DNA of 64,000 nucleotides from Rehmannia glutinosa (Eukaryota > Streptophyta > Magnoliopsida > Lamiales > Orobanchaceae), in the NCBI GenBank assembly GCA_016081115.2, contig CM071932.1, forward strand, positions 53,518,659-53,582,658, in the 5' to 3' direction. The position numbers and the translations under genes are program-made. A model generated the notes under the pieces. The model worked only from the letters and a program-made list of their open reading frames with translations, searched no databases and was not told the origin of the DNA. This document shows positions 11,679-23,400 of this stretch, in pieces (positions within the stretch are counted from its first letter, which is position 1; each line of letters opens with the position of its first letter).

Positions 11679-12517
11679 TTTGGCAGAGCTTGCAGAGTGC
11701 CATGGGAACTAAGCTCAGCTTTAGTACCGCATTCCATCCACAAAGATATGGACAATCAGAAAGAACGATACAAACTCTGGAGGACATGTTGAGAGCTGTA
11801 GTGTTAGATCTAGGAGGAAGTCAAAGAACATTTACCGTTAGTAGAATTTGCTTATAACAACTAAGTTATCAAGCGACGATCAAAATGGCACCGTATGAAG
11901 CACTATATGGACGTAAGTGCAGATCCCCTTTATATTGGGACGAGGTTGGAGAGAAAAGAGTAATTGGACCAGATATTATTAAGAAAACAGTGGAAAAGAT
12001 TGATCTCATAAAAAACAGAATTAAGATTGCTCAGGATCGACAGAAGTCGTACATCGATAAACGAAGAAAGGATTTGGTATTTCAGATTGGAGACAAAGTT
12101 TTTCTAAAAGTAGCACCAACTAAAAGAGTAGTACGTTTTGGAAAGAAAGGAAAGTTAAAACCGAGATACATTGGTCCTTACGAAATTCTTGAAAGAATTG
12201 GAGAAGTAGCCTATAAGTTAGCACTACCACCAGAGTTATCCGGAGTGCATGATGTGTTTCACGTGTCGATGTTAAGAAGATATGTGTTTGATCTGAGTCA
12301 TGTCGTTAATCAAGAGGCTATTCAAGTTAAAGAAGATATGACTTATGAGGAGTTTCCAGTGGCGATCCTTGATAGAAAAATACACTCCTTAAGAAATAGA
12401 GATGTCGTTTTAGTTAAAGTACAATGGAGTAGGCATGGAAAAGAGGAGGCGACATGGGAAAGAGAAGATGTGATGAAGGACAAATATCCAAATCTTCCGA
12501 TAATTAGTAAGTTCTGA
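11679..12517 (+). pseudogene. Integrase C-terminus and chromodomain of element B
   Basis: Ty3/gypsy pol remnant starting inside the integrase core at FWQSLQSAMGTKL. Motifs in order are GQSERTIQTLEDMLR, then after two frameshifts (about 11820-11885) MAPYEALYGRKCRSPLYW, KSYIDKRRKDL, PRYIGPYEILERIG, and HDVFHVSMLRRY. It closes with a chromodomain-like end: VQWSRHGKEEATWEREDVM..KYP, stop at 12515-12517. The usual PQTDGQSER reads PQRYGQSER. From 11885 the frame is intact for 210 codons. In active relatives this region binds cDNA ends and steers insertion to heterochromatin. Clade is probably Tekay/Del. No protease or RT precedes it. Confidence 0.85.
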
Positions 12518-12539
12518 ATTTCGAGGACGAAATTTTTCG

Positions 12540-12552
12540 TAGTGGGGGAGGG
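12540..12552 (+). other. Polypurine tract of element B
   Basis: TAGTGGGGGAGGG lies directly before the LTR start TGTAAT at 12553, the expected site for priming plus-strand DNA. Confidence 0.75.
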
Positions 12553-12558
12553 TGTAAT

Positions 12559-15500
12559 TGTGAAGCCCTCGAATTTATTCGAACATGTACTTATCACGTA
12601 TCGTCTTTGTACTATTTGACAATTCTACCGCGTCGCTTTGACGGGTAAATATTAATGATAAATATATTTCATCTTTAGTTTCCCTTATTTATTTCTTGTG
12701 ATCATAATCATTTATTAATTTTATTTCACAATTATGATCACTTGGTTGATCATCATTATTATTGCTTGTGTATTTTTTTTTGTCACCTTAGAATTCTAAG
12801 AGACTATTTATTTTAGAGGTTTAAACCTTATAGAATTAAGAATTCGATTTAGATTAAGTGATCATGAGACTTATAAGTGATCAAGGAAATCACTAATTAT
12901 TTTGGAGATTGATATTATTCACCTATTATCATCAATTTTGGGACATAAAAATAAAATATGGAATTACCACAAATACCCCTTAAGGGACGGCCATAATGGG
13001 AATTTTGGTGTAGAAATATCTCCCAACTCTTGTACATGTACACCTTGTGTATTCATCTTGTGTATTTTTACAACATTAATTCAAATCTTATACACAATAT
13101 CTTATACACCAATTCTTTATTATAAACTTACCCAACATGTTGGAGGCTTCCCAACATTCCATGCCAACATCCTCCTCAATCCCTTCAATTCCATCCTCCC
13201 ATGCAAGACCACACTCTGACCAATGCCTTTGTCCCCATACTAGAGACAAGTTGGAAGACATAGAATTTGACCAAAAAATTTGTCTCCTCCCCCTCTCCAC
13301 CTCAATTTTCATCCATAACACCTTGAGGATCAAAAACATTTGATCAAAATATCATTTTCATCCAACACATTCCTAATTCAAGCATTTTCTCCAACTTCTC
13401 TCTAAAATCTCCAACATCTCTCTAAGTATATCTTCATCCACTCCTTCATATCTTCAAGAACACTTCTTCATATCTTCAAATCTTCAAACACCATTCCTTC
13501 ACATCTTCAAATCTTCAAACACCATATCTTCAAATCTTCAAACACCATTCCTTCACATCTTCAAATCTTCAAACACCATATCTTCAAATCTTCAAACACC
13601 ATTCATTCACATCTTCAAACCTTCAAACAACATATCTTCATATCTTCAAATCTTCAAACACCATATCTTCAAATCTTCAAACACCATCCCTTCACATCTT
13701 CAAATCTTCAAACACCATATCTTCAAATCTTCAAACACCATTCCTTCACATCTTCAAACCTTCAAACAACATATCTTCATATCTTCAAATCTTCAAACAC
13801 AATTCCTTCACATCTTCAAACATCCTTCACAACTTCAAGAACATCTACTTCATATCATCAAACACTTCTTCTTTCTTCAAACAACTAAACAAAAACAAAC
13901 ATTCGTCCTACTTAAATCATAAAGTTCGAACCATCACTACCAAGGTAAGGAAAATGTCTTTTTCAATCCATTTTTGATATCACCTAACTCATATGTTTCA
14001 CCTTCTAATTTAAGTTTGATTTTGATTTTGAGGTATACCTAAAAGACCTTTGAAGTTGTTAAGAGACTTGTCATCTTGAAGAAAATTGTGAAGAAGTTGG
14101 ACTATAAGGTAAGAAATGGAATTTTTGGTACCTTTTCTTCTTCTCTTTTTATTTTCCACACTTTGACACTCCATTTTCATTTTTGGAGTTTTAGGGGCTG
14201 ACTTTGGAGGTTAACATTAAGGGTGACCAAAATCTTGCACTTGGAAGCCATTACTAGTCACACTTTATTCACTACACAAAGTAAGTGTAGTAATTCCAAT
14301 TTTCTCACTATCTTCCTCTCCCCCTTAAATTTTAACCACATTCTTCTAACTCCTATATTTTTTTGATATTCCTTGACTTAGGGGCTGACCTAAGTCACTC
14401 CTTCATCGAGAGAGATTTATTTCATTTTTCCCAACAAACCGCACTTTAAGGTGGGTGGAAAAATCCTTTCAACTTCTAGGTGTTTTAATTCATAAAAATG
14501 CATGTAGTATTTTGTTATTGAGCATTTGAGATATATATTATGTATTGCATGCTATTTTCTTGTATCAAGTTGGAAAATTTCTCAAGTGTTGCTCAAAATG
14601 CGATTTACCGAAAATTAGGACATACATGTACACTTTCTTGTCATATTTGATAAATTCTTGTATGAGATAGATATATATGTTTATGACTCTTGATATATAT
14701 GTTTGTATGACATATAACCTGGAAAAGTCGAGCATAATTGATTAAAATTCGATTTTGGACTTAAAATGCAAAAATAGAAAGTTGGTGGACTTAATTGCAA
14801 GAAAATAAAACTTAAGGGACCCCTCTGTAATTTTCAATTTTTGGGACTGAACTCAGGTTCAAAAATTATGTTTGACATTTTATTAAAGTTTTAAGAGTTT
14901 TTAGATAAATAAAATCAACCCTTAAAAGCCCAAGGACTAGATTGTAAAATTTGAGAAGTTTAAGGGCTATTTTGCAAATTTCGAAACTGTACCAGACCCT
15001 AATTTTAAAATTTGAAATTTTAACTCTTAAGGGACTGGAAATAACATATTTTAAGTGTATTCCAAAAATCCAAGTGTTTAGAGCTTGGAAAGTAATTTTA
15101 TGAAACTTGAGGGACCAAATTGTAAAAGATTAAACTTGAGGACCCAAATGAAATTTCCAGGACTTATACAGCCCATGTACCTGGAAATACTAATTTACCT
15201 ATAACATAAGTATATTTTGGACTCAAGGTTCAAATTTCATAACAATTGGACCCCTAAAAGCCTTAAAGGCAATTATTTCAAAATGGGACAAAAATGAGAT
15301 TTTCAAAAGTTAAGGGACCTATACTTATGACATTTTAAAACTGCTTTTGTCCCAATATCCCACTAACCTTAGTGACATTTTCCAACTGGAACCACATTAG
15401 AAGCCCTTCCGGTTTGTGAGTTCCGATCATTTTAAACTTAGGGCCCGAAATGACAATTTTAACAATTTTGGGGCCAATGTGAGAATTTTATAAAAAATCG

Positions 15501-17028
15501 ACCTCAAAACTTTAAAAACCTGAATCTCTGAACAATTTAGAGAATTTAGGAACTGACCTCATAATTTTTCAAGGTCGGGACATCTATTTATTTAACTTTT
15601 AACCCCAAAAGTATTGGTTTTTACAAAACGGGGCTAAATTGAAAATTTTCTTTTATCAAGGACCTAACTCAAATTATTTTATTTTACTAAAACAGCCCTG
15701 GACCCTCTGACTTCAATTCTTAATTAAAATATTTTAATTTCTCAAAAACCCCTTGACTTATCGGACCGCCTGACCGATTAATACCCGATCGCGGCGACTT
15801 CCTCGTCTTTGCGATTTGAATCTATAACGGGACTTATGTTCCACCTAATCATTCAAGATATCGAAGATTGCTTATCCTCCCGATAATCATCTTCATCCAA
15901 ATAACTCCACCAACGCCATAATTACCTTACGCAAATTTTTCGAAAACTTTTCATTAACTGCTTCCCGAATCAATAATACTCGACTGCCTGGTTGACTACA
16001 TGAACTTGTGTTACTTTCTGCTGAGTCAACTTGGTGTGTCGAGCTCACACTCGAATGGATACGTCGGGGATGGAACCGGCAGCTCGGCCGCTATTCCACT
16101 CTTCCTACCCCATCGTCCCCTAATCCCGCAACCGAGGGACGGAGTTTGTCCAAGGGAAGCGGGTCGTAGTACTTGAGGTATAATCATGATTATGACAAAT
16201 CCGAGCCTTGCTAGCTCCACTGTGGATTTTGTCTTTGCCTATGGAGCGATAAGGTGACAGGTCTTGACCATCTTGCTCGGGAGTTACAAGGAAGAACGAA
16301 GGAATCGTTTGTCGATCCACACGATTCCGGAGTTAATCGGACCCGTTTGGTTGGCGCTACAAACCGTGCGCAACCGCTACTTGTATTGCATAGGTTGGCG
16401 CTACAAATCCGTGCACGCAACCGCTTACTTGTCTTGCATAGGATTGGCGTTACAAATCCGTGCACGCAATCCTCCTCCCTGCTTGAACCATAGTGCTGCG
16501 TGACCACGAACTATTTTCTTAAAACTATATAAGTATGTTACTTAATATATTTATCACGACGCTTGTGGACTGTGTGTGAAATCATGCATCATCTCTCACG
16601 TGTTTTCATACACTAAATTTCTCGCATTAACTAATTATATCGCCACAATTGCACACGATCACCCCATCCACTGAGATTTCTGTCTCATTCCCTCCTGTTT
16701 TCTAACCTTTAGATGAAGAGTTCGCTGAAGACATCGAACCTACCGCAGATTGAATCCCTATCCGTGATGTGGAGCGACAATTCCTTTTACTTTTATTTGT
16801 TGTTGGACTCCTTCATTTATTTTTGTTTGGACTGTAAGTTAATTCAGATAATCTTTTGGGTTGTATTCGTATACCGCCAGACTTTAAGATTGTAATCTGT
16901 ACTCGTGTTTATTTTAATTCCGCTGCATTAGACTCTATTTCACTTGGAGTTTGGTATCTTTGGTTTAGATCATTGATTTATTTCTTTTAAGTGATTGATC
17001 GTTGTCGCGTCACGTTTGGGGCGTGACG
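12559..17028 (+). repeat. Element A 5' LTR
   Basis: 4470 bases, starting TGTGAAGCCC and ending GGGCGTGACG (A in the other copy). It holds a CTTCAAA minisatellite (13435-13830), three splice-donor-like AAGGTAAG/AAAGTAAG sites (13942, 14106, 14278), the motif ttaggggctgacct (14378) and a stem-loop (TGAGA 16672-16676 with TCTCA 16683-16687) about 350 bases before the LTR end. Short open frames inside (12902-13219, 16254-16503 and others) are repeated in the other LTR and are not supported as genes. Confidence 0.92.
13435..13830 (+). repeat. CTTCAAATCTTCAAACACCAT minisatellite in element A 5' LTR
   Basis: Compound tandem repeat built from ATCTTCAAA and CTTCAAACACCAT blocks with intermittent CCTTCAC. 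It is roughly 130 bases longer than in the 3' LTR, which explains most of the length difference between the two LTRs. Confidence 0.85.
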
Positions 17029-17032
17029 ATTA

Positions 17033-17046
17033 TGGTATCGAGCTCG
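17033..17046 (+). other. Primer-binding site of element A (initiator tRNA-Met type, damaged)
   Basis: TGGTATCGAGCTCGG begins four bases after the 5' LTR. The intact form in element D is TGGTATCAGAGC, so an AG step has been lost here. Confidence 0.7.
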
Positions 17047-17765
17047 GTGGTAAGATGGAAACTTACACCGAGGCGACCCGAGATAGGACCCTCGGATTGT
17101 GTTGGGTAGTACCGCAACTTGACTAATTAAGTGTGAAATTGATTTCAATAATGGCATAGAACCGTATTCGATGTTTATGTTAAGTCGAATTTATACTTGG
17201 AGAACCATAGTCGTTTTGATTTGACTTAGTTGACTCTTGACTAACTTTCCTTAGTCATTCTTTTCTTGTTCTTCCTTATCTTTTCCTTACATTCGTCTAA
17301 TCCGCCTTAGTTTTGTTTGACCAGGATAGGTTCCTCTGCGCTTGGATTGGGTACCACTACTAGGTGACCTAAGTTGAATCTTGGATGAATATTTGAACTC
17401 TTTTGGGGTACTGTTATAGTGTTAAGATATCCGGATATTCCTCTATTTGGACGTTAGGTGATTTAGAAAATCATGATTTAGAGATTATAATGCCCGATAT
17501 GGTGAGACTCGAAAAAATGAGGATATCTCTTGAGAAGTATATGATTTGGATGTGATATATTATGGGATCTAGACACCTAATGATATTACTTTGGGAAAAT
17601 GATAGTAGGGGAATCACTAAGTATATTGATCAATGATAATACCTTTGTGTTATTCATTCTCAAGTACCTGCACAAGCTTAAGTAAGGGAATTTGACTTGT
17701 GGTTTAGGTATCACGGATAAAATACATTAAGGATGTGACTATTATACGATCTCGACTAGACGTTA
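17047..17765 (+). other. Element A interior without recognisable gag
   Basis: Between the primer-binding site and RT there are about 700 bases full of stops. No zinc knuckle or protease motif was found. Gag and protease are either deleted or beyond recognition. Confidence 0.5.
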
Positions 17766-18830
17766 CCACTAAATATCCCCTCCCGAGGATAGACGAACTA
17801 ATTGATCAACTTCAAGGAGGGACGGTGTACTCGAAGTTTGATTTACAACAAGGATAAATATCAACTGAAGATCTATGAAGAAGACGTTTCCAAAACGCCA
17901 TTTCAGACCAGATATGGACACTACGAGTTTGTAGTAATGCCTTTCGGTCTGACGAAACGCACCAGCAACGTTTATGGATCTGATGCATCGAGTTTTTCAA
18001 CCTTATTTGGATCAATTCGTAGTGATATTCATTGATGGCATACTCGTATACTCTAAGTTTAGATAAGAGCATGAACGTCATCTAAAAATCGTTTTGGAGA
18101 CACTACGAGAGCACAAGCTGTATGCCAAATTCAGCAAGTGCGAATTTTGGCTTAGTGAAGTCGCATTCTTGGGACACATAGTATCCTAAGACCGGGATCG
18201 CCTTAGATCCTTGAAGGTATAGACAATGGTTGAATGGAAACAACCAGAGTCTCAGAATCGAGAAGTTTCTTAGATCGGCCGGATATTATCGAAGATTTAT
18301 CCGAGAATTTCTCCAAGGTAAGCGGACCACTCACTCGACTAACTCGAGAAAGCAAGTCAAGTTTGAGTGGAATGACAAGTGTGAGGCTAGTTTCAAGAGT
18401 CAAGAAACGACTTACTACGACTCGAGTCTTAGCCCTTCCAAAGGGAACATAAAACTTTGTCGTCTCAATGACGCATCAAAGGAAGGATCGGGAGCGATGA
18501 CTCATGCAAGAAGGAAAGGTCATTGCTTACGCATCACGGAAACTCAAGCCGTATGAATCCAATTACCCAACGCATGACTTGGAATTGGCGCAATAGTGTT
18601 CGCATTAAAGAAATGGAGATACTATCTATACGGAGCAACATTCACGGTTTACCACATCATAAGAGCCTAAAGTATCTATTCTCTCGAGAAGGAACTCAAT
18701 TTGAGACAATGGAGATGGATGGAGTTAATAGAAGATTATCACTTTGATATTCAATACCATCCCGGAAAGCAAACGTAGTAGGCCGACGCCTTGAGCGGAA
18801 AGGCGAGTGTTGCTAGACTAATGATTCGAG
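17766..18830 (+). pseudogene. Reverse transcriptase/RNase H relic of element A
   Basis: Frames shift repeatedly, but the motif order of Ty3/gypsy RT is clear: YPLPRIDELIDQLQGG, YSKFDL, EFVVMPFGLT, then VFIDGILVYS at about 18020-18056, where the second catalytic aspartate of the usual IDD is glycine. GYYRRFIREF follows (about 18276), leading toward RNase H. In life the enzyme copies the element RNA into DNA in the virus-like particle. It is inactive here: multiple stops, indels and a lost active-site residue. Confidence 0.8.
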
Positions 18831-19089
18831 AGTGGAGATCATTAGAAGAATTGAGCACTTGGAATCCGATGAGAACCAAGATCTCGAATTTCATGCGCTA
18901 ATATTTCGATTAAACCCGATCTACAACGAGATCGAGTAACACAGGGGATTGACGTGCAACTTCAAAAACTAAAAGAGAAGATACTCAAAGGAGAAAGATC
19001 GGAATTCTCGATGCGGAAAGATGGGATCATCGATTTGAGAATAGAATTTGTGTACCGAGTGATGAGCAACTTAGGAACAGAATCCTTTC

Positions 19090-20376
19090 GAAAGCACACC
19101 GTTCGAAATACACTATACATCCTGGAGGAAACAAGATGTATAAGGACTTGAAACAACATTTACGGTAGGTAAACATGAAGAACCAGGTAGCAGAGTTCGT
19201 TGCGAGATATTTGACTTGTCAACGAGTAAAAGCTGAACACCAACGACCATCCGGTTTATTACAACCGTTGAGAATCCCGAGTGGAAATGGGAACACATAA
19301 CGATGGACTTCGTGATGGATCTACCAAGGACCAGGACGAGGCGATAATCTTTATTTGGGTAGTCGTGAGATCCGACTCACGAAATCGCACATTTCTTACC
19401 CATGAAGAAAACCGACAGCCTGCGTAAAAACTTGCGCAAATTTACATCCGAGAGATCATCCGATTGCATGGAGTGCCGGTCGACATAGTGTCGACAGAGA
19501 CTCGAGGTTTGTCTCCGGATTCGAAATGCTTACATGAGGAATTGGGTACCTCACTAAGTTTCAGCACAGCTGCACATCCGCAAACCGATGGCCAGTCTGA
19601 ACGAACAATTCAAACCCTGGAAGACATGTTGCGAGCATGCACATTGGATTTCCAAGGAAGTTGGGATTCGCACTTACCATTGGCCGAGTTCGCTTATAAT
19701 AACATTATCGTGCCACGATTGGGATGGCACCCTACGAAGCTTTGTATGGACGAAAGTGTAGATCCCCTCTACACTGGGAGATTGATGACCAATGGACTCC
19801 GAAGGAGAAACGGAAGTCACCCTCGATTCCAAAAGTCGACTTAGTTCAGGAGGCCATGAAGAAGGTCAAGTTGATCAAGGAGCGGATCCGTACAGCTCAG
19901 AGCCGCCAAAAGAGTTATGCGGACAAGAGGAGAAAAGACCTGGAATTTGAAGCCGGAGATGAGGTATTTCTCAGACTCTTGCCACGAAAAGGATTGATCA
20001 ATCCAAGAAAAGGGAGCAAATTGAGTCCGAGATATATTGGACCTTACAAAATTTTGCGAGAGGATCGGAAAGTTGGCCTCTGAGACTTGAGTTACTAAAG
20101 CACGACAAGATGCGGGAATGCACGATGTATTCCATGTGTCGAGATTGAAAAAGTATCAACCGGATCCCGAGCATATCATCACTCGTGATGCTCCTCCTCT
20201 AATGGAGAATTTATCTTACACCGAAACCAATCGTAATCATTGACCAAAAGAGATACGTCGGTTGCATAACGAGAGATTCCAATGGTTAAAGTTGTATGGC
20301 GGAACCACAACCGAGACGAAGACGCAACATGGGAGATGGAAGAAGACATGAGGAATCAATACCCAGAACTATTCTG
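19090..20376 (+). pseudogene. Integrase and chromodomain relic of element A
   Basis: In shifting frames: a histidine-rich zinc-binding start (KAHRSKYTIHPGG, about 19095), LTCQRVKAEHQRPSG (about 19213), WEHITMDFV with a catalytic aspartate (about 19288), GTSLSFSTAAHPQTDGQSER, then MAPYEALYGRKCRSPLHW from 19724, KSYADKRRKDLEF and SPRYIGPYKIL. A chromodomain-type end follows, VVWRNHNRDEDATWEME..YPELF, stop at 20374-20376. At least three frame breaks. It matches element B in architecture but is a distinct family. Confidence 0.82.
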
Positions 20377-20404
20377 AAGAGAATTTGGGGACCAAATTCT
20401 TTTA

Positions 20405-20417
20405 AGGAGGGGAGAAT
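20405..20417 (+). other. Polypurine tract of element A
   Basis: AAGGAGGGGAGAA abuts the 3' LTR start (TGTGAAGCCC at 20418), the plus-strand primer position. Confidence 0.85.
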
Positions 20418-23400
20418 GTGAAGCCCTCGAATTTATTCGAACATGTACTTATCACGTATCGTCTTTGTACTATTTGACAATTCTACCGCGTCGCTTTGAC
20501 GGGTAAATATTAATGATAAATATATTTCGTCTTTAGTTTCCCTTATTTATTTCTTGTGATCATAATCATTTATTAATTTTATTTCACAATTATGATCACT
20601 TGGTTGATCATCATTATTATTGCTTGTGTATTTTTTTTTGTCACCTTAGAATTCTAAGAGACTATTTATTTTAGAGGTTTAAACCTTATAGAATTAAGAA
20701 TTCGATTTAGATTAAGTGATCATGAGACTTATAAGTGATCAAGGAAATCACTAATTATTTTGGAGATTGATATTATTCACCTATTATCATCAATTTTGGG
20801 ACATAAAAATAAAATATGGAATTACCACAAATACCCCTTAAGGGACGGCCATAATGGGAATTTTGGTGTAGAAATATCTCCCAACTCTTGTACATGTACA
20901 CCTTGTGTATTCATCTTGTGTATTTTTACAACATTAATTCAAATCTTATACACAATATCTTATACACCAATTCTTTATTATAAACTTACCCAACATGTTG
21001 GAGGCTTCCCAACATTCCATGCCAACATCCTCCTCAATCCCTTCAATTTCATCCTCCCATGCAAGACCACACTTTGACCAATGCCTTTGTCCCCATGCTA
21101 GAGACAAGTTGGAAGACATAGAATTTGACCAAAACATTTGTCTCCTCCCCCTCTCCACCTCAATTTTCATCCATAACACCTTGAGGATCAAAAACATTTG
21201 ATCAAAATATCATTTTCATCCAACACATTCATAATTCAAGCATTTTCTCCAACTTCTCTCTAAAAATCTCCAACATCTCTCTAAGTATATCTTCATCCAC
21301 TCCTTCATATCTTCAAGAACACTTCTTCATATCTTCAAATCTTCAAACACCATTCCTTCACATCTTCAAATCTTCAAACACCATATCTTCAAATCTTCAA
21401 ACACCATTCATTCACATCTTCAAACCTTCAAACAACATATCTTCATATCTTCAAATCTTCAAACACCATATCTTCAAATCTTCAAACACCATCCCTTCAC
21501 ATCTTCAAATCTTCAAACACCATATCTTCAAATCTTCAAATCTTCAAACACAATTCCTTCACATCTTCAAACATCCTTCAGAACTTCAAGAACATCTACT
21601 TCATATCATCAAACACTTCTTCTTTCTTCAAACAACTAAACAAAAACAAACATTCGTCCTACTTAAATCATAAGATTCGAACCATCACTACCAAGGTAAG
21701 GAAAATGTCTTTTTCAATCCATTTTTGATATCACCTAACTCATCTGTTTCACCTTCTAATTTAAGTTTAAGTTTGATTTTGATTTTGAGGTATACCTAGA
21801 AGACCTTTGAAGTTGTTAAGAGACTTGTCATCTTGAAGAAAATTGTGAAGAAGTTGGACTATAAGGTAAGAAATGGAATTTTTGGTACCTTTTCTTCTTC
21901 TCTTTTTATTTTCCACACTTTGACACTCCATTTTCATTTTTGGAGTTTTAGGGGCTGACTTTGGAGGTTAACATTAAGGGTGACCAAAATCTTGCACTTG
22001 GAAGCCATTACTAGTCACACTTTATTCACTACACAAAGTAAGTGTAGTAATTCCAATTTTCTCACTATCTTCATCTCCCCCTTAAATTTTAACCACATTC
22101 TTCTAACTCCTATATTTTTTTGATATTCCTTGACTTAGGGGCTGACCTAAGTCACTCCTTCATCGAGAGATTTATTTCATTTTTCCCAACAAACCGCACT
22201 TTAAGGTGGGTGGAAAAATCCTTTCAACTTCTAGGTGTTTTAATTCATAAAAATGCATGTAGTATTTTGTTATTGAGCATTTGAGATATATATTATGTAT
22301 TGCATGCTATTTTCTTGTATCAAGTTGGAAAATTTCTCAAGTGTTGCTCAAAATGCGATTTACCGAAAATTAGGACATACATGTACATTTTCTTGTCATA
22401 TTTGATAAATTCTTGTATGAGATAGATATATATGTTTATGACTCTTGATATATATGTTTGTATGACATATAACCTGGAAAAGTCGAGCATAATTGATTAA
22501 AATTCGATTTTGGACTTAAAATGCAAAAATAGAAAGTTGGTGGACTTAATTGCAAGAAAATAAAACTTAAGGGACCCCTCTGTAATTTTCAATTTTTGGG
22601 ACTGAACTCAGGTTCAAAAATTATGTTTGACATTTTATTAAAGTTTTAAGAGTTTTTAGATAAATAAAATCAACCCTTAAAAGCCCAAGGACTAGATTGT
22701 AAAATTTGAGAAGTTTAAGGGCTATTTTGCAAATTTCGAAACTGTACCAGACCCTAATTTTAAAATTTGAAATTTTAACTCTTAAGGGACTGGAAATAAC
22801 ATATTTTAAGTGTATTCCAAAAATCCAAGTGTTTAGAGCTTGGAAAGTAATTTTATGAAACTTGAGGGACCAAATTGTAAAAGATTAAACTTGAGGACCC
22901 AAATGAAATTTCCAGGACTTATACAGCCCATGTACCTGGAAATACTAATTTACCTATAACATAAGTATATTTTGGACTCATGGTTCAAATTTCATAACAA
23001 TTGGACCCCTAAAAGCCTTAAAGGCAATTATTTCAAAATGGGACAAAAATGAGATTTTCAAAAGTTAAGGGACCTATACTTATGACATTTTAAAACTGCT
23101 TTTGTCCCAATATCCCACTAACCTTAGTGACATTTTCCAACTGGAACCACATTAGAAGCCCTTCCGGTTTGTGAGTTCCGATCATTTTAAACTTAGGGCC
23201 CGAAATGACAATTTTAACAATTTTGGGGCCAATGTGAGAATTTTATAAAAAATCGACCTCAAAACTTTAAAAACCTGAATCTCCGAACAATTTAGAGAAT
23301 TTAGGAACTGACCTCATAATTTTTCAAGGTCGGGACATCTATTTATTTAACTTTTAACCCCAAAAGTATTGGTTTTTACAAAACGGGCTAAATTGAAAAT

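Noticed and set aside
12902..13339. Overlapping 68-105 codon frames, repeated at 20760-21201
   Set aside because: They lie inside LTRs, occur in both copies, overlap on both strands and have no domain.
16026..16507. Several 64-98 codon frames in the GC-richer LTR section
   Set aside because: Both-strand overlap in GC-rich repeated DNA with indels between copies; not conserved as protein.
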